A DNA stretch of 43,138 nucleotides from Oscillospiraceae bacterium. GTDB lineage: Bacteria > Bacillota > Clostridia > Oscillospirales > Acutalibacteraceae. The stretch's first letter is position 1. The number at the start of each line of letters is the position of its first letter. The notes under the pieces were generated by a model. The model ran no database searches and was not told the origin of the DNA. It was given only the letters and a program-made list of their open reading frames with translations. The stretch covers positions 1 to 43,138 of the forward strand of contig SVPT01000006.1 of the NCBI GenBank assembly GCA_015065695.1. Reading direction: 5' to 3'. Positions 1 through 7,482 of this stretch are shown piece by piece. The position numbers and the translations under genes are program-made.

Positions 1-111
1 CCAATCTCCGTCAAGAAATACGCTATTCGGTAAATTCTGTTTGAGCAGTTGGCACACAGTTGTTTTTCCAACTCCCATAGTACCACCAATCATATATAAA
101 GTTTTCATCAT
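1..111 (-). CDS. P-loop nucleotide kinase / AAA-family ATPase, N-terminal 37 residues (cut by window edge)
   Basis: A reading frame opens at ATG 111 (a second ATG follows directly at 108) and runs off the left edge without a stop. It reads M-M-K-T-L-Y-M-I followed by GGTMGVGKTT at about residues 9-18, a Walker A loop directly after the first beta strand. The next part ends in VFLDGDW, the second strand with an acidic pair typical of small kinases that phosphorylate nucleotides, sugars or antibiotics. The start is supported by AGGTGTGA a few bases upstream and by a good promoter at 143-171. Only the ATP-binding end is visible, so the substrate cannot be named. The gene is visibly richer in A and T than the GC-rich genes around it, which may mean recent acquisition, but 111 bases is too little to be sure. 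Confidence 0.75.
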   Translation of the reverse strand, partial: MMKTLYMIGGTMGVGKTTVCQLLKQNLPNSVFLDGDW

Positions 112-142
112 TCACACCTACAAATTCAAGTTTATCAAATTG

Positions 143-171
143 ATTATACCACTGAGACAACATGGTTTCAA
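143..171 (-). promoter_or_regulatory. Sigma-A type promoter of the P-loop kinase
   Basis: On the minus strand TTGAAA (166-171) and TATAAT (143-148) are separated by exactly 17 bases. The -10 box lies about 32 bases upstream of the kinase ATG at 111. Spacing, sequence and position all fit a vegetative promoter. Confidence 0.65.
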
Positions 172-187
172 TATCCGAAGCGTTTTC

Positions 188-325
188 GGCGGGAGCAAGC
201 CCCGCCCTACGATTGGCGCACATGGCAAGCAGAGAATCAGGTCGTCTACCGGATACAGGCAACATGGCAGTTGCCCATACCTACAAAAATGCTACTCCCT
301 GTAGGGCGGGGGCTTGCTCCCGCCG
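188..325. repeat. 138-bp inverted-repeat element with hairpin-forming arms
   Basis: The left arm (188-211) and right arm (301-325) are reverse complements over about 24 bases, apart from one extra G in the right arm. Each arm can also fold on itself: GGCGGG pairs with CCCGCC around a short AGCAAGC-type loop (189-207 and 305-324). The 89 bases between them hold no convincing gene. The element sits between the promoter of the left-edge kinase and the terminator of the S41 peptidase. Similar GTAGGGCGGGG / CCCCGCCCTAC palindromes occur as dispersed intergenic repeats in related gut Firmicutes (general recollection, not checked). It could be a MITE-like unit, two oppositely oriented copies of a short palindromic repeat, or an RNA structure element. 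Confidence 0.6.
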
Positions 326-412
326 TTAACCTCAATAAACCGCCGTCAAGCCCGATATTCCATAATTCTCTTTGCCTCCAACTCAAGTGTTTCGTTTCTA
401 TCCATGACACAA

Positions 413-452
413 CAGTAAAAGAAACCGCAAGCCGGAAAAGGCTTGCGGTTTC
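413..452 (-). terminator. Rho-independent terminator of the S41 peptidase gene
   Basis: GAAACCGCAAGCC (421-433) pairs with GGCTTGCGGTTTC (440-452) in a perfect 13-bp stem with a 6-base loop. On the minus strand the stem is followed by TTTTACTG. It lies 33 bases after the peptidase stop codon. Confidence 0.8.
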
Positions 453-484
453 GGTTTGTATTGTATTCGATTGTCCTCTATAAA

Positions 485-1996
485 TCAGCCGGCTATCAGC
501 TCAAATGCCTTGTCCATCGCGTCCTTTCCCGCACAGGGCACATCAGGCTCAACCAGCAGGTCGGTGCATTCGGTGTCGGGGCGGAAGAACTGCTTGGTGG
601 AAACGGAGAGGTACAGACCGGTTTCCTCCATGCGGAAGATGGTGATGTCACCATAGCTGTTGGGTGCGTTGCCGGGGGCTTCGCCGATAAGGGTACCCAG
701 TCCGTTGTCCTTGAAGTAGAGGGCAAAGAGCATCGCCGAACTGAATGAAGCGGAATCGGTCAGCAGGTATACATCGCCGTCAAAGGTAAGCTCTTCTATA
801 CGGTCGTTTTTTATTACGCCGTCGTCATGCTCCATCATTAAAAAGCCTAGGCGGTGATGGTAGGTGTCCACCTGATAGCTGTCCACGTCAAGATAACGTA
901 TCAGCTCATTTGCAACCATGGAGTTGCCGCCGCCGTTGCCCCGCAGGTCGATTATCAGGTTGCTCACGCCGCTCTGCTTAATTTCGGTAAACAGGTCATG
1001 GAGCAGGGTGCGGTAGGCATCGTCATAGGTGCAGGAGGCAATGACCAGTATGGCGGCATCGCGGTCGGTGTCTATCTCGTAGCAGTTTTCTGCGGCAGGC
1101 TGTACATCATCGGAAATGTACTGCTCTCCCAGACGGACACATTCATCGTAGGGGATAAAGTTTTCGGCGGTGTAGGTACATTCACGCACCGCGCCGTCCT
1201 CTCTTTCGTAGGTAAAGGCAACGCCGCTGTCAAGGTCGTAGCCGAGGTAGCGCAGACCCTCGGAAGTGGAAAGATTCTGCCGCAGCATCTCCATTCCCCA
1301 GCTTTCAGCCTCGTAGCTGAAAAGCTCGGATTTATCGCGCAGTATGTCAACGAGCGGCTGTCCGTCCACTGCTGTGAGGGAGTATCCCAAGGATTTTAGC
1401 TCAATGCCGTTGTCGCGGTAGTGCGGTTCGGTATATGAGGAGTACACGTTGGTGTGGGCATCGCCCAGCACCGAAACAGTGGTCTGCAGGGCACGCTGCA
1501 CATCGTCAACGGTCAGGTCATCGTCAGCCTGAAGCTGTGCCATTGCCTTGTCGTAGGCAGAGGCAACCTCTGCGGGAGTTTCATCAATGAAGGCAGGGTG
1601 TATGCGCTTGAGCGTGAACATAAGCTGCTCCATATCCTCCTGTGCCTGCTGCAAGGTGACACTCTCCGCGCCGTCCGCAGAGGGTGCGGAGTAGCGGAAG
1701 GAAACGCTGTTGAAGTAGGGGTTGAGCATACAGCCAAGGGTGGAAGCCGCCAGCACAAGCACAGCCACAATACCGGCAATTACAGCCGTCCTGCGGGGGC
1801 GGGGTGCAGTTACCGCAAGCATGACCACTGCGCCGACAAATGCCGCCGCAGTCACCAGCCGCGCCCACAGGGGCACAGTGCAGACATACATTCCGATAAC
1901 CGATGGGATAAAGATGTTTAATAAACCGGTGACGATGGTCAGGGGCAGCCACAGGCGGCTGATACAGGGCTTCTTTTCTTTTTGGGTGTCAGACAT
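485..1996 (-). CDS. Membrane-anchored S41-family (C-terminal processing type) serine peptidase
   Basis: The 503-residue product starts with about three hydrophobic helices (roughly residues 14-36, 42-62 and 68-88), placing the rest outside the membrane. The C-terminal half carries S41 hallmarks: LIIDLRGNGGGNSMVANELI, the substrate-binding strand and loop, and SASFSSAML near residues 415-422, which should contain the catalytic serine. I did not resolve which serine of SFSSA it is, and no typical PDZ domain is evident. The reading frame stays open upstream, but ATG 1996 has AAGGAG eight bases before it, so the longer version is unlikely. The family cuts extracytoplasmic proteins near C-termini; the substrate is unknown. 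It follows the V-ATPase operon in the same direction but is separated from it by a hairpin (2048-2095) and has its own terminator. Confidence 0.85.
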   Translation of the reverse strand: MSDTQKEKKPCISRLWLPLTIVTGLLNIFIPSVIGMYVCTVPLWARLVTAAAFVGAVVMLAVTAPRPRRTAVIAGIVAVLVLAASTLGCMLNPYFNSVSFRYSAPSADGAESVTLQQAQEDMEQLMFTLKRIHPAFIDETPAEVASAYDKAMAQLQADDDLTVDDVQRALQTTVSVLGDAHTNVYSSYTEPHYRDNGIELKSLGYSLTAVDGQPLVDILRDKSELFSYEAESWGMEMLRQNLSTSEGLRYLGYDLDSGVAFTYEREDGAVRECTYTAENFIPYDECVRLGEQYISDDVQPAAENCYEIDTDRDAAILVIASCTYDDAYRTLLHDLFTEIKQSGVSNLIIDLRGNGGGNSMVANELIRYLDVDSYQVDTYHHRLGFLMMEHDDGVIKNDRIEELTFDGDVYLLTDSASFSSAMLFALYFKDNGLGTLIGEAPGNAPNSYGDITIFRMEETGLYLSVSTKQFFRPDTECTDLLVEPDVPCAGKDAMDKAFELIAG

Positions 1997-2047
1997 GGCA
2001 ATTGCTCCTTCTTTCCTTTTGATTTCCCTTATTATTCTCCCTACAAC

Positions 2048-2095
2048 AAAACGCTGCAGCGACAACACATAAGACATTGGCAGCAGCAGCGTTTT
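2048..2095 (-). terminator. Probable terminator at the end of the V-ATPase operon
   Basis: AAAACGCTGC (2048-2057) and GCAGCGTTTT (2086-2095) are perfect 10-bp inverted repeats around a 28-base loop, starting 8 bases after the subunit D stop. On the minus strand the second arm ends in TTTTGTTGT, a weak U-tract. No convincing promoter for the S41 gene was seen between here and its start, so some read-through is possible. Confidence 0.5.
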
Positions 2096-2103
2096 ATCCT
2101 CTT

Positions 2104-2706
2104 TTATCCGTTCAAAGCCTTGATGACCTTGAGTCGTGCAAATTCCTCGCGCTCCTTTTCGTCCAGCGCATCGGTAATGAACTTGACCTCTTCCTCAAAG
2201 CGGGGGATGAGGATATTCTTCAGGGCGTTGGCACGCTTTTGCGTCTTTTTAATGGCATCAGCCAGACGGTAGACGCTGCTTTCAACCTCCGCCAGCCGCG
2301 CTGTCATGCGCTTTACGTCAAGGAAGCGCATATAAGCCTCGTCCAGCAGGGAGTTGGAGGTGGAAAGACCAAAGGGCATACGCACCTCCCGCTCTTCCAG
2401 TGTTACCGAGGGCAGCTCCACGCCCATTACCGAGCGGGAGGAAATGTGCAGACCGTTGTCAATAGGCACCGTCTGCGCGATGGCACCGCACATACCCAGC
2501 GTGGTGTTGGCACGCTGCAGTGCGCTGTATGCCTCAGCGTAGGTGGAATCAATGCGCCCCTGCAGCTCCGAGGCTGCGTCTATGAGCGACATCATCTCCC
2601 GTATCAGTATATTGCGCTTACGGTCGAGCAGTTCATAACCAACACGGGAAAGCTCAAGGGATTTTTTCGCTGCAATCAGATTACCTTTTGTTGGCACTGC
2701 CGGCAT
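2104..2706 (-). CDS. ntpD: V-type ATP synthase subunit D (central stalk)
   Basis: The 200-residue product begins PAVPTKGNLIAAKKSLELSR, the strongly conserved N-terminus of the V/A-ATPase D subunit. The N- and C-terminal thirds are long helices that form the antiparallel coiled coil of the rotor shaft inside the A3B3 ring; the C-terminal part (KRMTARLAEVESSVYRLADA and on) is typical. ATG 2706 is chosen over an in-frame GTG at 2715 because AGGAGG (2715-2720) would abut that GTG, whereas it lies 8 bases from the ATG. It is the last gene of the operon, 45 bases after subunit B. Length is normal for the family. Confidence 0.95.
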   Translation of the reverse strand: MPAVPTKGNLIAAKKSLELSRVGYELLDRKRNILIREMMSLIDAASELQGRIDSTYAEAYSALQRANTTLGMCGAIAQTVPIDNGLHISSRSVMGVELPSVTLEEREVRMPFGLSTSNSLLDEAYMRFLDVKRMTARLAEVESSVYRLADAIKKTQKRANALKNILIPRFEEEVKFITDALDEKEREEFARLKVIKALNG

Positions 2707-2751
2707 TGCCTGCACCTCCTCTGCATTGTGGTGTATAAAAGTGAAGCGATA

Positions 2752-4125
2752 CTACGCACTGTAATACTTGTCGAGCATTGCGTTGTCCACACGATCGAGC
2801 GACTCACGGGGCAGGGTGGAAAGCAGCTTCCAGCCCAGCGAAAGGCTCTGCTCGATGGTGCGGTTTTCCTCCATTCCCTGACGGAGGAAGGTCTGCTCAA
2901 ACTGTCTGCCAAATTCCAGCAGACGCTTATCCTCTGCCGACAGCTCCTCCTCGCCAATGACCGAGGCAAGGGAGCGAATCTCCTGCACCTTGGCATAGCT
3001 GGCGAAAAGCTGGTTGGAGAGGGCAGAATGGTCCTCGCGGGTGTAGCCCTCGCCGATGCCGTCCTTCATCAGACGGGAGAGGGAGGGAAGCACCGATACA
3101 GGCGGGTATAGTCCGGAGCTGTCCAGTGCGCGGTCAAGCACTATCTGACCCTCGGTGATGTAGCCGGTAAGGTCGGGCACAGGGTGGGTGATGTCGTCGT
3201 TGGGCATGGTGAGTATGGGTATCTGGGTCACCGAGCCGGTGCTGCCCTTGACCATTCCCGCACGCTCGTAGAGCGAAGCGAGGTCGGAATAAAGATAGCC
3301 GGGGAAGCCCTTTCTGCCGGGAATCTCGCCCTTGGAGGAGGAGAATTCGCGGCAGGCCTCCGCGTAGGAGGTCATGTCGGTCATGATGACCAGCATATGC
3401 ATATTACATTCAAAGGCGAGGTACTCCGCAGCGGTAAGTGCGCAGCGGGGTGTCAGTATACGCTCGATGATGGGGTCGTTGGCAAGGTTGAGGAACATGA
3501 CCACTCGGGAAAGTACGCCCGACTGCTCAAATGAGCGGCGGAAGTAATCGGCAACGTCCTGCTTTACGCCCATTGCGGCAAATACGATACCGAAGCGGGC
3601 GTCCTCCTCGCCGGTAATGCGTGCCTGACGCACTATCTGCACAGCCAGCTCGTTGTGCTTCATGCCCGAGCCGCTGAAGATGGGCAGCTTCTGTCCGCGT
3701 ATCAGGGTTATCAGCGTGTCGATGGAGGAAACACCGGTGCTGATGTAGTTACGCGGATATATGCGGGAAACAGGGTTGATGGGGGTGCCGTTGATGTTGC
3801 GGCGGCATTTGGGGAACACGCCGCCCAGCCCGTCGATGGGGGTGCCTGCGCCGCTGAAAACGCGGCCCAGCAGCTCATCGGAAAGGGGCAGCTCCATGGG
3901 GCGACCCATAAGGCGGGTGCGGGTGTTGTCCAGAGAGACCCCCGAGGTGCCCTCAAAAACCTGAATAACGGCGCGGCTGCCCTCGATGGCAACTATGCGC
4001 CCGTGGCGGACGGCGCCGCCGTCCAGACGTATCTCCACCACCTCTTCATAGGAGGGGTTCTCCACGTTGTCCAGCACGATAAGCGAGCCGTTGATTTCCT
4101 TTACGCCAATATATTCAAATACCAT
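2752..4125 (-). CDS. ntpB: V-type ATP synthase subunit B (non-catalytic)
   Basis: The 457-residue product belongs to the alpha/beta ATPase fold. The N-terminal barrel starts [20 protein letters not shown]. Where the catalytic subunit has a P-loop, this one has [17 protein letters not shown] with no GKT/S, as expected for the regulatory B subunit that alternates with A in the hexamer. The conserved [21 protein letters not shown] and [32 protein letters not shown] segments are intact. It starts at ATG 4125 with AGGAG upstream, 26 bases after the end of subunit A. Nothing is missing or unusual. Confidence 0.97.
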   Translation of the reverse strand: MVFEYIGVKEINGSLIVLDNVENPSYEEVVEIRLDGGAVRHGRIVAIEGSRAVIQVFEGTSGVSLDNTRTRLMGRPMELPLSDELLGRVFSGAGTPIDGLGGVFPKCRRNINGTPINPVSRIYPRNYISTGVSSIDTLITLIRGQKLPIFSGSGMKHNELAVQIVRQARITGEEDARFGIVFAAMGVKQDVADYFRRSFEQSGVLSRVVMFLNLANDPIIERILTPRCALTAAEYLAFECNMHMLVIMTDMTSYAEACREFSSSKGEIPGRKGFPGYLYSDLASLYERAGMVKGSTGSVTQIPILTMPNDDITHPVPDLTGYITEGQIVLDRALDSSGLYPPVSVLPSLSRLMKDGIGEGYTREDHSALSNQLFASYAKVQEIRSLASVIGEEELSAEDKRLLEFGRQFEQTFLRQGMEENRTIEQSLSLGWKLLSTLPRESLDRVDNAMLDKYYSA

Positions 4126-4151
4126 TGTATTGCTCCTGTATAATGCTCTTT

Positions 4152-5921
4152 TTAGACCGTTCTTGCGGAGGAAAGAGCAAAGATGCGCTCGTCAATCTCC
4201 GTCGGGTAGCTGTCCAGCAGCTCCAGGCGGTCATTGGGAACATCGTATTTGATGCGGGTGAGCTTGTCAAACAGACCGGTGGCAATTATCTGGGAGATGG
4301 GGATTCCGGCGGCGATGGCAGCCTGACAGCGGTTGTGCAGGTGGAGAATAACCCGCATCATGGAAAGCTGCTTCTCAAGGGGGACAAAGGTGTCGTCCTT
4401 GTGGAAGGCATTCTGCTGCAGGAAGCCGACGCGGATAACACGCGCCGTCTCGATAATCAGCTTCTGGTCGTCGGGCAGTACGTCCGCGCCGATGAGCTTG
4501 ACAATCTCCATCAGCCGTGCCTCCTCCTGCAGCAGAGCGGAAAGCTCTGTGCGGAAGTGCATAAAGTCGCTGCCTGCGTGCTCGTCGTACCACTTCTCAA
4601 GGTCTCTGTCGTACTCGCTGTAGGAGTTGAGCCAGTTGATGGCGGGGTAATGACGTGCATAGGCAAGGGATTTGTCCAGTGCCCAGAAGCAGCGGGTAAA
4701 GCGGCGGGTATTCTGCGTGACCGGCTCGGAGAAGTCGCTGCCCTGCGGGGAGACCGCGCCGATGATGGTGACAGAGCCTTCCTCGCCGCAGAGGGAGCGG
4801 ACAAGACCTGCACGCTCGTAGAATTCGGAAAGGCGGGAGGGGAGGTAGGCAGGGAAGCCTTCCTCGGCGGGCATCTCCTCAAGGCGTCCGCTTATCTCGC
4901 GCAGAGCCTCAGCCCAGCGGGAGGTGGAGTCGGCCATGATAGCCACATGGTAGCCCATGTCACGGTAGTATTCAGCAAGGGTGATGCCGGTGTATATGGA
5001 AGCCTCGCGGGCTGCAACCGGCATGTTGCTGGTGTTGGCAATAAGAATGGTGCGGTCGGTCATGGGTCGTCCCGATTTGGGGTCGATGAGGGAGGAGAAT
5101 TCCTCCAGTACCTGACACATCTCGTTGCCACGCTCGCCGCAGCCGACGTAGACGATGATGTCCGCGTCGCACCACTTGGCAAGCTGGTGCTGTGTCATGG
5201 TCTTGCCCGTGCCGAAGCCGCCGGGGATAGCGGCAGTGCCGCCCTTTGCAATGGGGAAGAGGGTGTCAATAACACGCTGTCCGGTGATGAGCGGCACGTT
5301 GGCGTACAGCCGCTGGGCGCAGGGGCGGGGACGGCGTATGGGCCACTTCTGGCAGAGGGTCAGGTCGTGTACCTTTCCATCGTCGCTGCGCAGACGTATG
5401 ACAGTGTCAGCAACGGTGAGGGTGTCTTTCTTGGTGACCCACTCCACTGTGCCGGAAAGCTCCGGCGGCACCATGCTGCGATGCTCGATGATGGTGGTTT
5501 CCGGACAGACGGCAAAGATGTCGCCGCCCGAAAGTCTGTCGCCCTGCTTTACCCGCAGAGTGACCTTCCACTGCCGTGTGGTGTCAAGGGAGGGGACGTT
5601 TGCGCCGCGCTCGATAAACGCGCCGCTTTGCTCCTCAATGACCTTGAGGGGACGCTCTATGCCGTCGAATATGTTGTCGAGAAGACCGGGCCCCAGCGTG
5701 ACTGACATGGGTGCGCCGGAGGAATAGACAGGGTCGCCCGGCTTAAGTCCGCCGGTTTCCTCATATACCTGTATGGTGGTTTCCTCGGCGTCCATGCGTA
5801 TGACCTCACCGGTCAGACGCTGCTCGCCGACGTTCACCATTTCCATCATGGCAAGACCGGTGTGTCCCTTTATGGTAACGACAGGACCGTTGATGCCGTA
5901 TATCGTGTTGACTGGATTCAT
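4152..5921 (-). CDS. ntpA: V-type ATP synthase subunit A (catalytic)
   Basis: The 589-residue product is the catalytic ATPase subunit. The P-loop is GGFGTGKT at residues 234-241, followed by the usual TQHQLAKW helix; GERGNEM and [22 protein letters not shown] follow, with the acidic and arginine residues of the active site. The extra non-homologous region that distinguishes A from B and from F-ATPase beta is present at about residues 115-190. Residue 237 of the P-loop is followed by T rather than the more common S, a conservative change. The start [13 protein letters not shown] is standard; ATG 5921 has AGGAG 8 bases upstream, so the ten extra upstream residues in frame are not included. It lies 69 bases after subunit E. 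Confidence 0.97.
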   Translation of the reverse strand: MNPVNTIYGINGPVVTIKGHTGLAMMEMVNVGEQRLTGEVIRMDAEETTIQVYEETGGLKPGDPVYSSGAPMSVTLGPGLLDNIFDGIERPLKVIEEQSGAFIERGANVPSLDTTRQWKVTLRVKQGDRLSGGDIFAVCPETTIIEHRSMVPPELSGTVEWVTKKDTLTVADTVIRLRSDDGKVHDLTLCQKWPIRRPRPCAQRLYANVPLITGQRVIDTLFPIAKGGTAAIPGGFGTGKTMTQHQLAKWCDADIIVYVGCGERGNEMCQVLEEFSSLIDPKSGRPMTDRTILIANTSNMPVAAREASIYTGITLAEYYRDMGYHVAIMADSTSRWAEALREISGRLEEMPAEEGFPAYLPSRLSEFYERAGLVRSLCGEEGSVTIIGAVSPQGSDFSEPVTQNTRRFTRCFWALDKSLAYARHYPAINWLNSYSEYDRDLEKWYDEHAGSDFMHFRTELSALLQEEARLMEIVKLIGADVLPDDQKLIIETARVIRVGFLQQNAFHKDDTFVPLEKQLSMMRVILHLHNRCQAAIAAGIPISQIIATGLFDKLTRIKYDVPNDRLELLDSYPTEIDERIFALSSARTV

Positions 5922-5990
5922 TGATAAATCTCCTAGTTCTGCACTATTCACAGATTACGGATACAGACCGCGGAAGGACAGGGGCAGGCT

Positions 5991-6593
5991 CTAGCCGATG
6001 GTCAGACCGGCGTTTTCCTCAAACCACTCGTGCTGGTTTTCCAGCCGACCGTCCAGTGTTACGTCGATGGCTCTGCCCAGCGGCGCGGAGACTGCCAGCA
6101 GACCGCCAATGTGTATCTGGCTGTCGGCGGCAAACTGACACTCGGCACCGTAAGCGGCGCGTATGGCATCGGCGTATTTCATGTCCTCCTCACGGAGGCG
6201 GATAAGCGCACCGTCAGGTGCCGCGGCAAAGTGCTTTGCGGCAATCCTTGCGGCGCTGCACAGGAACTCCGCATATTTCTCAGAGGCGGTGAAAGCGGTC
6301 AGCTTCTTCAGTGCCCGCGCAAAAACGTCCTTCTCAATAGCGGCACGATGCTCAAACAGCTTGCGCCGACCCTCCAGCTCGCGGGCTGCAAGGTCGTGGG
6401 CGATGGAGCTGCGCACCTCCGCGGTTTCCTTCTGGATATGGCGGTATGCGGTGCTGAGAGCCTCCTTCTCGGCGCGGGAAATGGCGGTGGAGGTCTGTTC
6501 CTCCATCTCGGTAAGAATACGCAGACGCTGCTCCTCAGCGTAGTCGTTTATCGCCTGTAGAAACAGGTTAAGTTTTTCCTCTTGTGACTGCAT
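5991..6593 (-). CDS. ntpE: V-type ATP synthase subunit E (peripheral stalk)
   Basis: The 200-residue product opens with about 100 residues of charged, heptad-rich helix (MQSQEEKLNLFLQAINDY and on), then a small globular end finishing RLENQHEWFEENAGLTIG. That is the layout of the E subunit, which pairs with G/H to tether the catalytic head to subunit I. The frame is open for 46 residues upstream, but those are in the F gene's region and low in plausibility; ATG 6593 has AGGAG 7 bases upstream and lies 10 bases after the F stop. Sequence conservation in this family is low, so the call rests on coiled-coil layout, length and operon position. Confidence 0.88.
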   Translation of the reverse strand: MQSQEEKLNLFLQAINDYAEEQRLRILTEMEEQTSTAISRAEKEALSTAYRHIQKETAEVRSSIAHDLAARELEGRRKLFEHRAAIEKDVFARALKKLTAFTASEKYAEFLCSAARIAAKHFAAAPDGALIRLREEDMKYADAIRAAYGAECQFAADSQIHIGGLLAVSAPLGRAIDVTLDGRLENQHEWFEENAGLTIG

Positions 6594-6603
6594 TGCGAAT
6601 CTC

Positions 6604-6912
6604 CTATATCTTGATACCGACCGCCTCGCGGACGTAGCGGGTAATGGAATCGCCCACGCTGCCCTGAGAACCTTGGTCGGGGATCTGCGAAATGAGCGGG
6701 CGGGAGAGGGTCTGCTTAAGCTGACGTACACGCTCCTCGCACAGCTGGGAAAGGCGGCTGGTAATCAGCACCACGCCCACCTCCTCGTCGGCAATAGCGC
6801 GGTCAAGGGCGGCATCTACCTCCGCCGGCTCGCTGACCACCACGCCCTCGATGCCCGCAAGCCGCAGACCGATGGCGGTATCTGTACTATCACTGATAAG
6901 AAAGAATTTCAT
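6604..6912 (-). CDS. ntpG: V-type ATP synthase subunit F (central stalk)
   Basis: The 102-residue product reads MKFFLISDSTDTAIGLRLAG, then VVLITSRLSQLCEERV and LISQIPDQGSQGS. These are the alternating strands and helices of the small Rossmann-like F subunit that binds the D shaft. Length is typical. In Enterococcus hirae naming this subunit is encoded by ntpG. It lies between K (62 bases upstream) and E (10 bases downstream), the tight spacing suggesting translational coupling with E. Confidence 0.93.
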   Translation of the reverse strand: MKFFLISDSTDTAIGLRLAGIEGVVVSEPAEVDAALDRAIADEEVGVVLITSRLSQLCEERVRQLKQTLSRPLISQIPDQGSQGSVGDSITRYVREAVGIKI

Positions 6913-6974
6913 TGTTTTTTCGTTACAGTATGTTCGCAGTTTTCTCCGGGTGTTTCAGTCTGTCAGAAAGCAGA

Positions 6975-7445
6975 TTAATACTTACCGAGGATCATGATGG
7001 AAACCAGCAGACCGTAGAGAGCGATGGATTCGCCCAGAGCGACGAAGATAAGTGCCTTACCGAATACCTTGTCGTCCTCGCTGGTTGCGCCGATGGCTGC
7101 GGGTGCGCCTGCCGCAACGGCGATGCCGCCGCCAATGCCGGAAAGACCGGTAACCAGAGCAGCACTGAGCATACCAAGACCTTTGGAGGGGTCAAAGACG
7201 GTGGGGGCAGGGGCTTCTTCTGCGGCTGCATCGGTGATGGAAACAGCGGCGGGAGTCTCAGCATCTACGCCGGCTGCATTGGCAACAAAGGGGGAAACGA
7301 GGCAGACAAGGAAAAGCAGAGCGAAAACAGCGAAGTTGATGCGGATAGCCTTGGACGCGCTGCCGGTCTTGCGGAAGGAACGGATGGTGAAGTAAACCGA
7401 AGCGGCGATGATTGCTGCGGGAATGGCATAAACGAAGAAATTCAT
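6975..7445 (-). CDS. ntpK: V-type ATP synthase proteolipid subunit K (c ring) with unusual N-terminal extension
   Basis: The 156-residue product has four hydrophobic segments, but only the last two form a proteolipid hairpin: GLGMLSAALVTGLSGIGGGI (about 89-120) and LIFVALGESIALYGLLVS (about 131-153), with the ion-carrying glutamate at Glu139. The first half is a different hairpin (about 3-21 and 37-56), followed by an Ala/Pro/Glu-rich linker (60-85). SPFVANAAG at the end of helix 2 contains an ANA signal-peptidase-like site, so the first half may be a leader or an added domain rather than a duplicated hairpin. Position 110 is Val where Enterococcus NtpK has the sodium-ligand Gln, and Glu139 is followed by Ser-Ile rather than Thr-Tyr; this leans towards proton use but is inference. 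ATG 7445 has AGGAG 8 bases upstream. Confidence 0.9.
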   Translation of the reverse strand: MNFFVYAIPAAIIAASVYFTIRSFRKTGSASKAIRINFAVFALLFLVCLVSPFVANAAGVDAETPAAVSITDAAAEEAPAPTVFDPSKGLGMLSAALVTGLSGIGGGIAVAAGAPAAIGATSEDDKVFGKALIFVALGESIALYGLLVSIMILGKY

Positions 7446-7482
7446 GATGATAGCTCCTTTTTGTTTTTTAATTTTTGTCGGT

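Noticed and set aside
4125..5705. 526-residue open frame on the plus strand opposite subunit A
   Set aside because: It is a mirror frame created by the high GC and codon pattern of the catalytic subunit, has no ribosome site or family match, and overlaps a certain gene.
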